Assembly (NCBI GenBank): GCA_028571685.1
Contig: CM053148.1
Coordinates: forward strand, 84,342,001 to 84,406,000
Length of the DNA: 64,000 nucleotides
Source of the DNA: Heterohyrax brucei
Lineage: Eukaryota; Chordata; Mammalia; Hyracoidea; Procaviidae
Reading direction: 5' to 3'
Shown here piece after piece: positions 47,267 through 59,446 of the stretch. Within the stretch, counting starts at the first letter, position 1, and each line of letters opens with the position of its first letter. The notes under the pieces were generated by a model. The model saw only the letters and a program-made list of their open reading frames with translations. It did not search any database and was not told the DNA's origin. The position numbers and the translations under genes were made by a program.

Positions 47267-47942
47267 AATGCAAAAGAATGTATATTTGACTGATGTTCAG
47301 TGAACTGTTCTCTATATGTCTCTGAGATCAGTTTGGTTGATTTAGACATGTTGATCCTCTGTGTCTTTACCAAACTCTGCCCTTTGTTTAGAGTGGTGTG
47401 TTGAATTCTTCTCCTATTACTGTAGAGTGTTCCAATTCCACCTTCAATGCAGTTAGTGTTTGTTTTATGCATTAAGGAGTTTGTCAATGGATCACAGATA
47501 CTCAATGTGGTTATGTCCTCCTGGTGTATTATGCTCCTTTCATCAGTACATAAGGTGGTTCCTTTTCCAGTGTGGTGGACTTTGCTTTAAAGAGTATTTT
47601 TTCAGAGATTAATATTGCTATTTCTGCTGCATTTTGAACATCGTTAGCTTATTATATTTTCTTCCATCCTCCGGTTCTACTTTCTTTCTTTCTTTTGAGT
47701 CTGTGTCTCTTGTAGGCAGCATAGAGACAGGTAGTGTATTTTTAATCCAATATAGCACTCTGTCTCATTTTTGGTACATTTAGTTAATTAACATTCAGTG
47801 TGACTATTAATAGGTATGAGTTTAATGCTGCTCTTTTGATACTTTGTTGTTGTGTGTTGTAGATCATGTCTTTGTTCTTTTTAATTTTCTGTGCTGAGTC
47901 TTTTTTCTTCACATATTTTCATCTTTTTCAGTGTTGGTGGCT

Positions 47943-48295
47943 GTTAGAGCAGCACTAGCTGACTAAAGAGAATTTAAGGGTGGGATGACATGAATTGAAT
48001 TGTATCCCCCCAAAAATATGTGTAGCCATGTGACTGGGCCATGATTCCCAATATTTTGTGATTGTTCTCTATTTTGTGATATTCCTGTGTTGTATGCTAA
48101 AGAATTAGGGTGGGACTCTAAATCCCTTCATAAGGATCATCTCCCTTCTCCACTGTAAAAGGAGTTTCCCTAGAGTGTAGCTTGTACCACCCGTTATCCT
48201 TTCATCCTGCAAGAGATAAAAGGAAAGGGAAGTAAGCAGGGAATTGGGAACCTCACACCATTAAGAAAGCAGCATTTGTATTGCATTTCTTATTT
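47943..48295 (+). mobile_element. MLT1-like LTR pieces, rearranged
   Basis: 47943-47970 is the end of the LTR ('gcagcactagctgactaaag', as at 59930-59945); 47985-48295 is its beginning ('tgaattgaattgtatccccc', 'aaaaatatgtgtagcc'). So the terminal piece lies before the opening piece. Fossil, incomplete. Confidence 0.55.
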
Positions 48296-49970
48296 TGGTA
48301 CAATGCATTGTTAATCTGCTTTATGACTACATGTATTATCCTCCTTAACATACTAAGATTAAACCCAACTCCAAGTACTTCGGAACTCTGACATTTGTGT
48401 TCAGTTGTGGGAACCTCTTAGTCTGTAACTTTCTGTGAAAGGTTGCTGAGAGACTGTGCTACTCCTGCAGGCAGGGTGTTGAAAGTGTGTGTAAAATTTG
48501 AAAAGTTTGGTGCTCAGCCATAAACTTGGGCAATTTATCCCTGGCATTGTTCTTTTCTTCTCTCTAATTATTGCCTTATTTACTGTCTCTGTTCTTGTAG
48601 AGGAATGTTTGCCTGCTCAGTGTTTCTTGGGTGCCTGAGTCTTATACAGCTTGTCCAGACTTCCCAGTCTTGCTAACTCATTGCCAGTCTGGGCTGTAAT
48701 TGCAGGAACACCCCTTCTCCATCTATGGCTCAATTTGAAAATATTCCTTGTTTAAACTTTTGTAGATAATCAACTGGTTTGATAGGTCAACAACAATAAC
48801 AAAAAAAGGCAGGGAGGAGGGGGATACTTGCTCTATACATCCTGCAAAAGGGGAGGGTGCTTTCCATTCCTGGTAATAGTCTGTTGGTGCAGATTCTGGC
48901 CAATTGGTCACCCTACAGTTAATCTCCTATCACTAAACAGAAAACGGTGTTTTATTGTAAAACAGTTTGGCCAACGTTAAGTAACAGATCATAATGAGAA
49001 CTTTCTATTGGAACCTTGAATTTTTTGTTGTATTAGGGCTTGAGAGTTTTTGTCAGAGGTCTGGGAGATGGAACGAGACACCTTATATGCAAGTCTTTAC
49101 GACTCTACATAATAAGGATTCAAAATCAAAGTGAACAGGTTGATAAAAATCCCCTGCTGAATTGCTGACCCCTACAAGGTGAGGAGGATGCAGATACCAT
49201 CATATCCTCAGCTGGGGTTCAACCACATCCACAGATGGGGACTCACTAGCCACACCTGGAGACCCAGCCACGGCTGCCGCCTACCCCAATACCCTCCCCA
49301 GAAGATACCTGGTGCCGGTGCCTGCGCCAGCTCTGGTGGTGGTAACAAATGCCCTGCTTTATCCCCATCCAAGGGAAGAAACCAGGGACTTGGGGCATGC
49401 AGCTGGTGGAGTGGCCTCCCCCTCCCACACCCAGAAGGGCACTAAATTTGGACTGGACGTAGACGAGTGTTCTCAAGCCAAGGCAGGGCAATAGCCACTG
49501 AGAAGACTTCCTACAGGTGTAGGACCCCAAGGACAACCAGCAGAATATTACTGGACACATTCCTCATATCTACTTCAGTATGTTCAGTTGGAAAAACTCT
49601 AATCCTTCCTATTGGGATCATTCCACTAAGACGACTGAATTAATAACCTCTGTCTTTGCTACTCACTACTCAAAATTGGCTTAGGTGCAAGCTTTACTTA
49701 ATATTCTTTTGACGGAGGTTTGAAGCTGGAAAAATCAAAGGAAGAGGCCCAGCGCCTTCATCCAACAAATACTCCATTTCCAGTTGGAGCCATCCTGCTA
49801 ATAGATCCCAACTGGAACCCAAGTAACGGGGTCCTTCTCATCTAGAACATTATAAAGGGTGTATTCTTGCAGGCCTTAAGGAGAGGGTCCACCCAAAATC
49901 CTAAACAAAATCCAGGAAGTGCAACAAAAGGCTAATGAGAACCCTCAGAGTTCATGGAGCAGATTTATCA

Positions 49971-49984
49971 GCCAGCCAAGTGCC
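49971..49984 (+). repeat. AfroSINE head micro-insertion (14 bp) in ERV fossil 2
   Basis: GCCAGCCAAGTGCC lies between 'atttatca' and 'aagtggtaaatat'. The related fossil at 10690-10712 reads 'atttatcaagcatgtagtaaatat' without it. No clear target duplication. Confidence 0.6.
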
Positions 49985-51400
49985 AAGTGGTAAATATCCC
50001 TACATGGACCCCCAAGCTCCAGAAAACATGCGGAGGGTTTCCACCACTTACACTTCACAGAGCACTCCAAAGAGAAGGAAAAAGTTGCACAAATTGGAAA
50101 GAGGGCTGGGCATGAATCCTTCCTGTTTAGTTGGTATTTTCTTCAAAGTATGCAATGATAGAGAGCGTCACAAAGCGCAAGTTACTACTGTATTCCTAGA
50201 GTAAGTCAAGCCTTGATTCTGGTAACTGCAATTCCAGGATTCAGAGACAGTCGCAGCCCCAAACCAACGTGCTTATTGTAGCTGGAGAGAATGTTGGAAA
50301 AATCAGTGCTCCCAAAGACAAGCCAGTAAACCAAACTAGCAGAAATTCAGCCAAAATTATGGCTTAGCAAACCCCCAAATCCATTGAACATTGACAGGGC
50401 TCAGGGGTTCCCTTAAGCCTGATCCACCCCTTAAAGGTTGTTTCAGAGGAACTCCGGTTAAAACTGACAGTGACAGCGAGTCAGCTTGCTAAATTTCTGG
50501 TGACACAGGAGCCACCTAGTGATAAATGGAAAGTTAACACAGGAGTGACAGCAAGCTTAATGATCACAGGAATCACGGAAAAGCTGAACAGCAACATTTC
50601 CTACAACCACTAGAGTGTGCTATTGGAGAGAAGCACTAAAATCGTAAGTTTCTGTATATGCCTGACTGCGTGATTCCTCTTCTTGGACATGACTTACTTT
50701 TTAAATTAAATGCTCAAACTTCTTTTCGTGCCTGAGGAACAACTCCATCTACAGCTTCTACCGGAGCACGCGCTACATCCGCGCTGCCTGATGAAATCTA
50801 ATAGATCTCCCGATCGTCAGGACTCTCCTTTGAAATCCACCATCAGGTAAACTTTGTATCAGCAGGGAAGCAGCCGGGAGACCTAAGACAGCAGTGCCAG
50901 GTATAATTGAGCTCAAACATGGGGCTAAGTTTCCTAGAAAGAAACATTATCCTTAAAAGAAGGAGGCAATTGAGGGCATAAAATATGTAGTTCAGTGGCT
51001 TCAAACATGTAACTGATTGGGCCCTGCCGATCACCTTGTAAAAAAACCCAGCCTCCCACTAAAGAAACCTGAAACTCTAGGAGCTACAGTTTGTGCAGAA
51101 TCAAAGAGCTTTAAATGAAGTAACAAAAGACTTCTATCCACCTTTCTAAATCTCTATACTCTACTCAGTTATTTACCTGGAGGTAGTAAATAGTTTTCAG
51201 TTATACACTTAGAATATGCATTCTTCTGTTTTCTTCTGGACCCTGGGTCTCAATCATTATTTGCTTTTGAGTGGCAGAACACAAAGACTCCAGCAAAATC
51301 CCAGTATTGTTGGACTGCCCTACCTCAAGGGTTTAAAAATTCCCCCACCATGTTTGCTGAGGATTTAGCTCAAAATTTAAGAGAGGCACATTTTGATAAA

Positions 51401-51410
51401 GCCAGCCAAG
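51401..51410 (+). repeat. AfroSINE head micro-insertion (10 bp) with 8-bp target duplication in ERV fossil 2
   Basis: GCCAGCCAAG between two perfect copies of TTGATAAA (51393-51400 and 51411-51418). The related fossil at 12119-12130 has one 'tttgataaag' and no insert. Confidence 0.7.
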
Positions 51411-51962
51411 TTGATAAAGAAAGGGGTCTTAATTCAATATGTTGATAATTTACTGGTAACTGGAGACATAAATGACAAATGTTTCCATAATACAATAGCC
51501 ACCCTAAATCATTTGTCAGCCTGTGGATATAAGGTATTTGCTAATAAAGTCCAAATTTGTAAACAAGTGAAATTCCTAGGTTTTCTGAGTTAGGCAAAGC
51601 AAGCCTTAATGAACAACAGAAAACAAGTAGTCTTGAAGATGGAACCTCCTGAAATAGGGACAACTTAGAGAATTTTAGGGATTATAGGATTTTGCTGAAG
51701 AAGGATTTCAAATTTGGGGTCTATGCTCAGACCCTGAACAAGTCTCTGAAAGCAGAAGAAGCAGTAGTTTTACACTGGACCAAAGAATGTCAACAGGACT
51801 TTTTAAGTTAAAAGATCAACCTCACTTGGGCCCTTGAGTTAGCACTGCAAAATTTGTTAAAACCTTTTCAGTTGTTTTTATGAGGGAAAAAAAGGAGTCA
51901 GCAATAGTGTTTTGGCTCAAGAACTGGGAAATCAGTACAAGTGAATAGTCAATTTATTGAAC

Positions 51963-54900
51963 AAATTTTTTTTTGTTATGATTAAGTGAAAATATAAAAT
52001 CCAAATTAAATTTGCATGCCCACCTATCTGCAGCTCCCTCTGCTCTCCTTGCTCAGTGACAGCACATTACCCCTTTTTATGTATGTCATATCGTCTTAAC
52101 CATCTCCTATCCCCTTCTCTCTACCCTCTCCTCTGCCTTCTACTAAAACGTCAGTAGGAGAGCATCTTATAGACGCATAGACCCATAAAATATACACACC
52201 ATATGATCCCATTGTGTCTCTGACTTCAGTCCACTGCTGTCTGAAGAGCTGACCTCAGTAATGTTTACCAGTCAGTGACAACAGCAGGTTTAGGGGCCAT
52301 GCTCCCAGGGGAACCCCCAGGCCACCAGATCATCAGTTGCAGTCTTTTAGTAGATTTCTTTATGTGTGCCCCTCTTTTTCTTGAGTTGCCAATGGGACTC
52401 AACACTGTGTGCCTCATCACATCTGTCTTCGGTGGTGGCCGAGCACCACGTGCTTCATCTGGTCACATGTTGATACACTCACCCTTTCTCTTGGATCCTT
52501 CTGTCTCTTGAGCTCTTTTTTTCTCGTGTCTTTGTTGTTCTTGGTGATCACGCATTCCAGATCAGTTGGGACTATTTGGTGTACCTCAGATGACAGCTTG
52601 CTGGCTTTTAAGACTCCAGATACCACTGACAAATATGTGGTGATGAAAACTCTCTTAGCAATAGGCTACTTATGCCAGTTGGCCTCGACTTTCCCTAAGA
52701 GCAAAGTCCCCAGACCACTGCCTCTGTTACTCTAGCCTTGGAATATTGGGCTAAGATGAGAAGACTTTTCAGTTTATGTTGAAGTCCAGTTAAGTTGATT
52801 CTTTCTACAGTGTGCTGTCACTGTTTACACTTAACCGAATTTCTACCAACTATCTAATCTATGACAAGTCATCTCTCTCCTTTCCTTCCCTTTCAGCCAT
52901 CGAAGAGTTGTATATCTGTTTCTAGTTTTTAAGGAAGTATCAGATTTCTTCCAAAGAAGTTGTACCATTTTTCAATCCAATCAGCAGTGTAAGAGAGTTC
53001 CAATCTTTCCACAGCCTCTCCAGCACTTACTGTTTTATGTTTTTTGGTTCATGGCCAGTCTTGTTTGAGTGAGATGGTGTCCCATGGTAGATTTGATTTG
53101 AATTTCTCTAATAGCTAATGATCATGAGCAATTCCTCATGTGTCATTTGGCTGACTGGGTGTTCTCTTTGGTGAGGTATCTGTCCATCTCCTTTGTCTAT
53201 CACTTAATTGAGTTACCTTTTTCTGGTGATATTTTGTAGCACCTTGTAGGTTATAGACAGCTACCTGACCAACTGGAAGTGATAGCTATTTATGCCCGTT
53301 CCAAAGAAAGGCTATCAAACCAAATGTAGAAATTACCAAACAATATTACTGATATCACATATAAGTAAAATTCTGCTCAAAATCATTCAAAAGCAACTAC
53401 AACAGTATATTGACAAGGAACTGCCAGAAATTCAAGTGAATTGGATCTTGGCTGAAAACAAAGAATACCAGCAATATGTTTACTTGTGTTTCGTTGACTA
53501 TGGAAAAGCATTATGCTATGTGGATCATACAAAATTATGGCTAACGTTACAGAGAGTGGGTACTCCAGAACACCTAATTGTGCTCTTAAGGAAGCTCTAT
53601 ATGGTATAAGAGGCAGTCATGTGAAAAGAACAAGGCGACAGTGCATGTTTTAAAGTCAGGAGAGGCATGCATCAGAGTTGTATCCTTTCACCATAACTTT
53701 TTAGTCTGTATGCTAAGCAAATAATCAGAGAAGCTGATTCTACCGAGAAGAATGATGCGTCAGGACTGGAGGATGACTCCTTAACAACTTACATTATGCA
53801 GATGACACCACCTTACTTGCTGGAAATGAAGAAGTTTTGAGACACTTACTGATGATCAAGGACCACAGTCTTCAGTATGGATTGCACCTCAACATGGTGA
53901 AACATAAATCCTCACAACTGGACCAGTAAGCAACATTGTTATAAACGGAGAAAGGATTGAGGTTGTCCAGGATTTCATTTTACTTGGGTCCACAATGAAT
54001 GCCCATGGAAGCAGCAGTCAAGAAATCAAAATACACATTGCTTTGGGAAAAATCAGATGCAAAGGATCTCTTGAAAGTATTCAAAAATAAGGATGTCACT
54101 TTGAAGCCCAAAATGCATCTGACCCAAGCCATGGTTTTTCCAGTCATATCGTATGAATGCAAAAGCTGGATGTGAACAAAGAAGGCAGAAGAAAAATGAA
54201 TTCCACTGAATTGTGGTGTTGGAGAAGAATGTTGCATACACCATGGACTACCAAAAGAAGCAAGTGGATCTGTTCTAGGAGAAGTACAACCAGAGTGCTT
54301 CGGAAGGGGAAGATGGCAAGACTGCATCACACATACTTTGGACATGTTGTCGGGAAGGTTCAGTCCCTGGAGAAAGACATCATGCTTGGTAAAGTGGAGG
54401 GTCAGCGAAAATGAGGAAGACCGTTGATGAGATGGATTGACACACTGGCCGCAATAATAGGTAAGAATAAAAGGAACTGCAGACATGTAGAAAGACTGGG
54501 CAGTGTTTCGTTCTGTTGTTCATAAAGTATCTATGGGTCAGAACCAACTCAATGGCACCTAGCAACAACACTGTAGATTATGGAGATGAGACATCAGTCT
54601 GACATGTAGTTGCCAAATATTTTTCCCATTCTGTAAGTGGTCTTTTAAGTCATTTGATAAAGTCCTTGGATAAGCAAAAGTATTTGATTCTTAGTAGTTC
54701 CCATTTATCTGTTTTCTGTTGATGGTTCTTTCTTTGTAAAAGTTTGAAGTCCATCTACACTGTGTATTAAAGCTTCCATTGTTGACTCTTTGTTCTTGCT
54801 TGATCTTTATCATTTTAGGTTTGATATTTAGGTCTTCAATACAGTTTGTGTTAGTCTTTGTGTAAGGTGTGAGATATGGGTCTTGTTTCAGTATTTTGCA

Positions 54901-55368
54901 GATAGATATCCCATTTTGCCAACATCATTTGTTAAAGAGAATATTTTTACCCCAGTTTACAACCTTAGGGTCTTTGTCAAATATCAACTGTCCCTAAGAG
55001 TATGGTGGCATCTCTGAGGTCTCAACTCTGTTCCATTGGTCTATATGTCTCTTTTTGTACCAGTACCAGGCTCTTTTGACTACTGTGACAGTTTAATAGT
55101 TTCTAAGGTTGGGTAGAGTGAGGCCTCCAGCTGTTTTCTCTATCAGTCGTGCTTTGTTTATCTGGGGTTTCTCACCTGTCCAAAGAAAGTTGGTGATTTG
55201 TTTCTCTATCTCATTAAAAAATATCACTGGAATTTCTATTGGGTTTGTATTGTGTATGTACATTGCTTTGAGTAAAATAGACATTTTCACAATGTTAATT
55301 CTTCCTGTCCATGAGCAGGGCAGGCTTCTACATTTGTGTAAGTATCCCTTGATTTCTTGTGGTAAGGT
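51963..55368 (-). mobile_element. L1 LINE 'E', 5'-truncated, minus strand, interrupted by RTE
   Basis: 3' end near 51968 ('ttgttatgattaagtgaaaa'), 3' UTR like L1 'A', ORF2 C-terminal pieces at 52920-53258 and 54572-55300 (IFFNEIEKQITNFLWTGEKP at 55093-55290). Breaks off at 55368 where the duplicated segment copy 2 begins. Broken. Confidence 0.8.
53259..54571 (+). mobile_element. RTE LINE, 5'-truncated, inside L1 'E'
   Basis: Follows the RTE at 18740-21240 closely from 'atgcccgttccaaagaaagg' to 'ggcacctagcaacaaca'. RT pieces: PVPKKGYQTK, ISKILLKIIQKQLQQYIDKE in 53292-53609. Imperfect target duplication 'tgtaggttatagac' (53245-53258) and 'tgtagattatggag' (54572-54585); L1 'A' shows the empty site near 17738. 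Inactive. Confidence 0.82.
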
Positions 55369-56240
55369 CTATGAGACAATAATTGAAGAGCCATTGAGGG
55401 TACTGAGTGGCACACATAGTGTCAAAGACCTTTGACACTCACCCTGTTGCTATTACCAGGAACCCTCTACACCATGATTGATTGTGTGCCGTCTCCTCAA
55501 CACGCCACTTGCACTTTTGTAGTGCATTTGCTATACTGCCTCATGTATTTCAGTTAACACAAAAATTTTGTCAGAAAACCCATCCTGTTGGTCCTTCCAA
55601 ATAAGGGTACAAAAATGACAGCAGAGATAGTGTACTTAAAAAAAGGGACATACATGTGTACCACTGAATCTTTGTTAAAAGGAGACATGGGACTAACAAT
55701 AACTGAGTTTCTAGTTGAAGACAAAGAGAACCCATTGTCCCTTAGTTCTATCCCTAGTCACCATCTTAATTGTAGGACCTAATGTTCCTTAGTCGAATAG
55801 AAATGGTTCAGTGATAAAATGCTCCCCTTCTAGGTGGCAGACCTAGATATGGTTCCTAAAAAATTAAAAATTCACATCACTTGGTGGTAACCAGGAAAGC
55901 CAAGAGCCACATCCACTTAATTATCTCCTGAGACTGATTTTCAATCTAGATCTACACACAGAGGCAGATATCACCATGATGACCAGGAAATTCTGTCAAA
56001 AAAATTATGTGTATTTTTCCATTTTCCTCCATTCTACTGTTATTTTAATTGTTTCCTAAAAAAAAATCACATTGGGGTTATATGAACTTTGATTAGCATG
56101 AGATCTCTTGAAAGTGTTCACATTTACTTAATCTGATTTTCATGTGCTAAATCCCCAAACTGCCAATTAACTTCTCAAATGAATCCACCAGATTTTTTTT
56201 TTTTTTGATGCCTTTCTGAGAGTGGATCTTATGTTTCCTA
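55369..56240. repeat. Duplicated segment, copy 2
   Basis: Paralogue of 41910-42905 (and of the 17 bases before L1 'C'), without the AfroSINE present in copy 1. Clearly diverged from copy 1 by eye, so not recent. A poly(T) run lies near 56192-56203. No coding content recognised. Confidence 0.75.
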
Positions 56241-56708
56241 ATGATAAAACCTCATTTTTTCAAAAAGATATACAGTTCTTCTACTCTCAGGTTCACAAAA
56301 TTGTAGTCTTCATGTAGTAGAAACTCAATAAAACCTTTTCCCACTGATAAAATTATGGGCTTCCTGCAAAGAGCAACCATGGCTTAAAACCATTATCAGT
56401 TACCTTGTCTGAAGTAGGAGTCCTGGTGGTATATAATAGTATTACTATTTTTATTGATATTAGCATCTGAAGTACATGACATGATAGAATCATTTTTTAG
56501 ATGATTCAATGGGCCCCCAGTCTCATCCTGAATTATGACACAACTCAGTTGTTTCAGGAAGTATATCCTATCGTATCCTAAAAGGTTTGTTTTGAATCAG
56601 AACTGACCTTACAGCAGTGAGTTAGGGTCTTTAAATAAAAATTGTATGTTTCTTTTTTCTTTGGTTTACTCTTCAGAATAAATTAGAAAATAAATAGCAA
56701 ACACTTGA
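56241..56708. other. Unique AT-rich DNA
   Basis: Follows the duplicated segment copy 2 but has no counterpart after copy 1, where L1 'D' begins. No repeat, gene or RNA recognised. Confidence 0.5.
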
Positions 56709-58221
56709 GAAAAAATATTTTCTGTAAGCGAAAGTTTACAATCCAATGCAATTTGCTGCATAAAACCGTATACACGGACTGCTATGCAATTCTGTCTGCT
56801 CTCCTGCCCTGTGACAGCACACTAGTCCTTTCTACCTGGTACTTCCCAAAGCTATTCAACCAACTCCTGTACCCCTGCATCCTCTTATCTCAGGTGTGTA
56901 CAAGAGCTGCTCAGATAGCCTCACATCTAGTATATTTAAGCTCAGATCCGTATTATTTTCAAGGATCACTTGTAGTCCAATCTAATCTTTGTCTGAAGCA
57001 TTGGCTTCTGTACTTGTTTCAGCTCTGGGACCCTGCAGTCTGACGGACCATCAAGTCTAATCTTTCAGTAGAGTTCTAGTCCTACACACCTGTTTTAATC
57101 TGGCTATCAGGGACTTTACCTTGTGTTCCCTGTCAGGGCCGTCATTGATGGCAGCCAGGCACCATCTAGGTCTTTGGTTTGATACTGATGCAATCTCTGG
57201 ATCATATTGCCCCTTCTGTCTTCTCACCTTATATTTTCCTCATCTGTCCTTTATTCTCCTTCACTTCACGTGGACTGAGAACACTTGATGGTACTCAGGT
57301 GGCCACTTGATAGGTTTTAAGATCCCAGATGCCACTCACCATAGCAGTATGCAGAATATTTTATTACAAAAAACTAAATTGTGCCAATTAGCCTGGATGT
57401 ACCCTGAAGTGATGGTCCCCAGACCCCAATTTCCACTAATCTGTCCTTCAAAATATGGGGGTGTATTTAAAAAAAAACATTTAACTTTTGGTGTAGTCCA
57501 GTTGTGCTAACTCCCTTCTACTGTGTGCTGTCACTCCCTTCACTTAACCCACTTCCTATCTACTACCTAATCTATGGATACTCTACCCTTTCATCTCACC
57601 TGTCCCATTGTAACCGTCAGGGATTATTTTCTTCAGTGTGTAAAGCTTTTCTTGAGTATTTATTATAGGGGTCTCATATAATGCTCATCCGTTTGCCACT
57701 AATGTCACTGAGCATACTGTCTCCAGAAGACTCCATGTTATCAGATGTTTCAAAGATTATTGTTCTTTATCATTGCATAGTATTCCATTGTGTGAATAAT
57801 ATCAAGTTAATGAGTCAGGACTCAATCCACAAAACTAGATGGTGGTTTTAGCCCATCTCTTTTGAGATATGAAAGAGACAAATAAGCATTAATCCATTTA
57901 TCTGTTGATAGGCAGCTAGGTTGATTCTTTCATTATGCTATTGTGGACAGTGCTGTAGTTGATATTAGTGTGCATGCCTCTTTTTGTGTGACTACCTTTA
58001 TTTCTGTAGGATATATTCCAAGCAATGGGAATGCCAGATCATATAGTATTTCTATTTCTAGCTTTTAAAGAAGTTGCCAAAGAAATTTCTAAAGTGATTG
58101 TGCCATTTTAAATTCCCACCAGCATTGTAGAAGAGTTCCAGTTTCTCCAAAAGCCCTCTAATAATCATTGTTTTGTGTTTGTTGGGTTAATGCCAGCCTT
58201 TTGGGGGCAAAATAGTGTTTC

Positions 58222-58742
58222 AAAGTCAGCTAGTGCTGCTCTAACAGAAATACCACAGTGTGGATGGCTTTAAAAAAGGAAGGTTTATTCTTACACAGAC
58301 TGGTAGGCTACAAGCCCAAATTTAGGATGTCCGCTCCAGGGGAAGGCTTTTCCTCTTGTCGGCTCTGGAGAAAAGCCTGGTATGGCATCAGTCTTTGTCC
58401 AGGGAGCATCTTAGAACAGGACACACAACTCTGAAGGATGCACCCTTCTCCTGGTGCTGCTTTCTTGATTGTGTGGGTTTCCCAGTTCTCTGCCTCCTCC
58501 CCTCCTCCCCTGTCCTTTTATCTCTTGCAGAATGAAAGGATTAAGGGTGGGGCAAGCCATACTCCAGGGAAAGCTATACTCCAGGGAGGTGATCCTATAA
58601 AGGGATTTACAGCCCCACCCTAATCCTTTAACATACAGCACAGCAAAATTACAAAATGGAAGACAATCATAGAATACAGGGAATTACGGCCCATGCAAAT
58701 GGCTACACATATTTTTGGGGAGACACAATCCAATCCATGACA
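58222..58742 (-). mobile_element. MaLR-type LTR (MLT1-like), minus strand
   Basis: Minus strand opens TGTCATGGATTGGATTGTGT, CTCCCCAAAAATATGTGTAG and closes '...gttagagcagcactagctga'. Contains a good poly(A)/promoter-like middle. Fossil LTR, 521 bp. Confidence 0.7.
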
Positions 58743-59127
58743 TCTCAGCCTTTGGAACCCAAAAAATCACATCACTGAAACATGTAACACATTCATCTCA
58801 TCATAACAAAATCATGTCCATCTCATATGATAGAAGTCTTAAATCAGTTCCAAGTCCAAATTTTAAAAATTTCTTTAAATCTATGAAACCTAGAACACAA
58901 GCTATCTGTTTCGAAAGCTACAATTGTAGAACAGGCACAAGTTAGACATTCTATTACAAATGAGTGAAACTGTAGGGAAAGAAGGCATTAACAGGCAACA
59001 GGCAACTGGCGAATCAGCAGAACAAATTACATTAGCCATCAAAGCTTTGGAAATAATCTTCCACTTTCTGAGACATTTTACACTTGGCCCTGCCCTCCAG
59101 ACTCTAGGTATTGGCCACAGTCTCTGG
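58743..59127 (-). mobile_element. possible MaLR internal fragment
   Basis: Lies between the LTR and the point where L1 'F' resumes ('atatgggtcttgtttcattt' at 59128). On the minus strand it precedes the LTR, so the LTR would be the 3' one. No recognisable coding part; family assignment is by position. Confidence 0.35.
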
Positions 59128-59446
59128 ATATGGGTCTTGTTTCATTTTTTTGCATATCGATATCCAGTTTTGCCAACAGCCTTTGTTGAAGAGACAATTT
59201 TTTCCCAGTTCACAGGCTGGGCCTTTGTCAATATCAGCTGCTCATAGGTGGATGGTGTTAGATCTGGGTTCTCTATTGTGTTCCATTGGTCTATATATCT
59301 GTTTTTGTGCCAGAACCAGGCTGCTTTTACTGTTGTGGCAGTGTAGTAGGTTTTAAGGTCAGGAAGAGTGAAGCCTCCCACTTGTTTCCTCTTCTTTAGT
59401 GATAATTTACTTATCCTTGGTTTCCTTCCTCTCCACACAAAGTTGG

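Larger units (their letters stand above)
42906..47942 (-). mobile_element. L1 LINE 'D', old, minus strand
   Basis: 3' end 'tttattgtgattaagtgaaa' near 42918, 3' UTR of a subtype shared with L1 'F' and different from 'A', 'C' and 'E', ORF2 pieces from about 44040 to 47640 (NEMEKQITNII in 45048-45329; endonuclease region around 47400-47600). The 5' part with ORF1 is missing; it breaks off at 47942. Many stops. Confidence 0.8.
48375..51962 (+). mobile_element. ERV fossil 2 (class I), related to fossil 1, truncated
   Basis: Parallel to 9085-12660 of fossil 1: leader ('gtttcttgggtgcctgagtc', 'ttgccagtctgggctgtaat'), gag-like 49050-50210, protease region near 50460-50540, RT-like 51290-51595 (AACGYKVFA-type region SACGYKVFANKVQIC). 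Everything beyond the RT is missing because L1 'E' begins at 51963. Badly broken and old; no LTR recognised. It carries two AfroSINE micro-insertions. Confidence 0.75.

Noticed and set aside
58411-58641. 76-codon frame on the minus strand
   Set aside because: Lies inside the MaLR-type LTR, which does not code.
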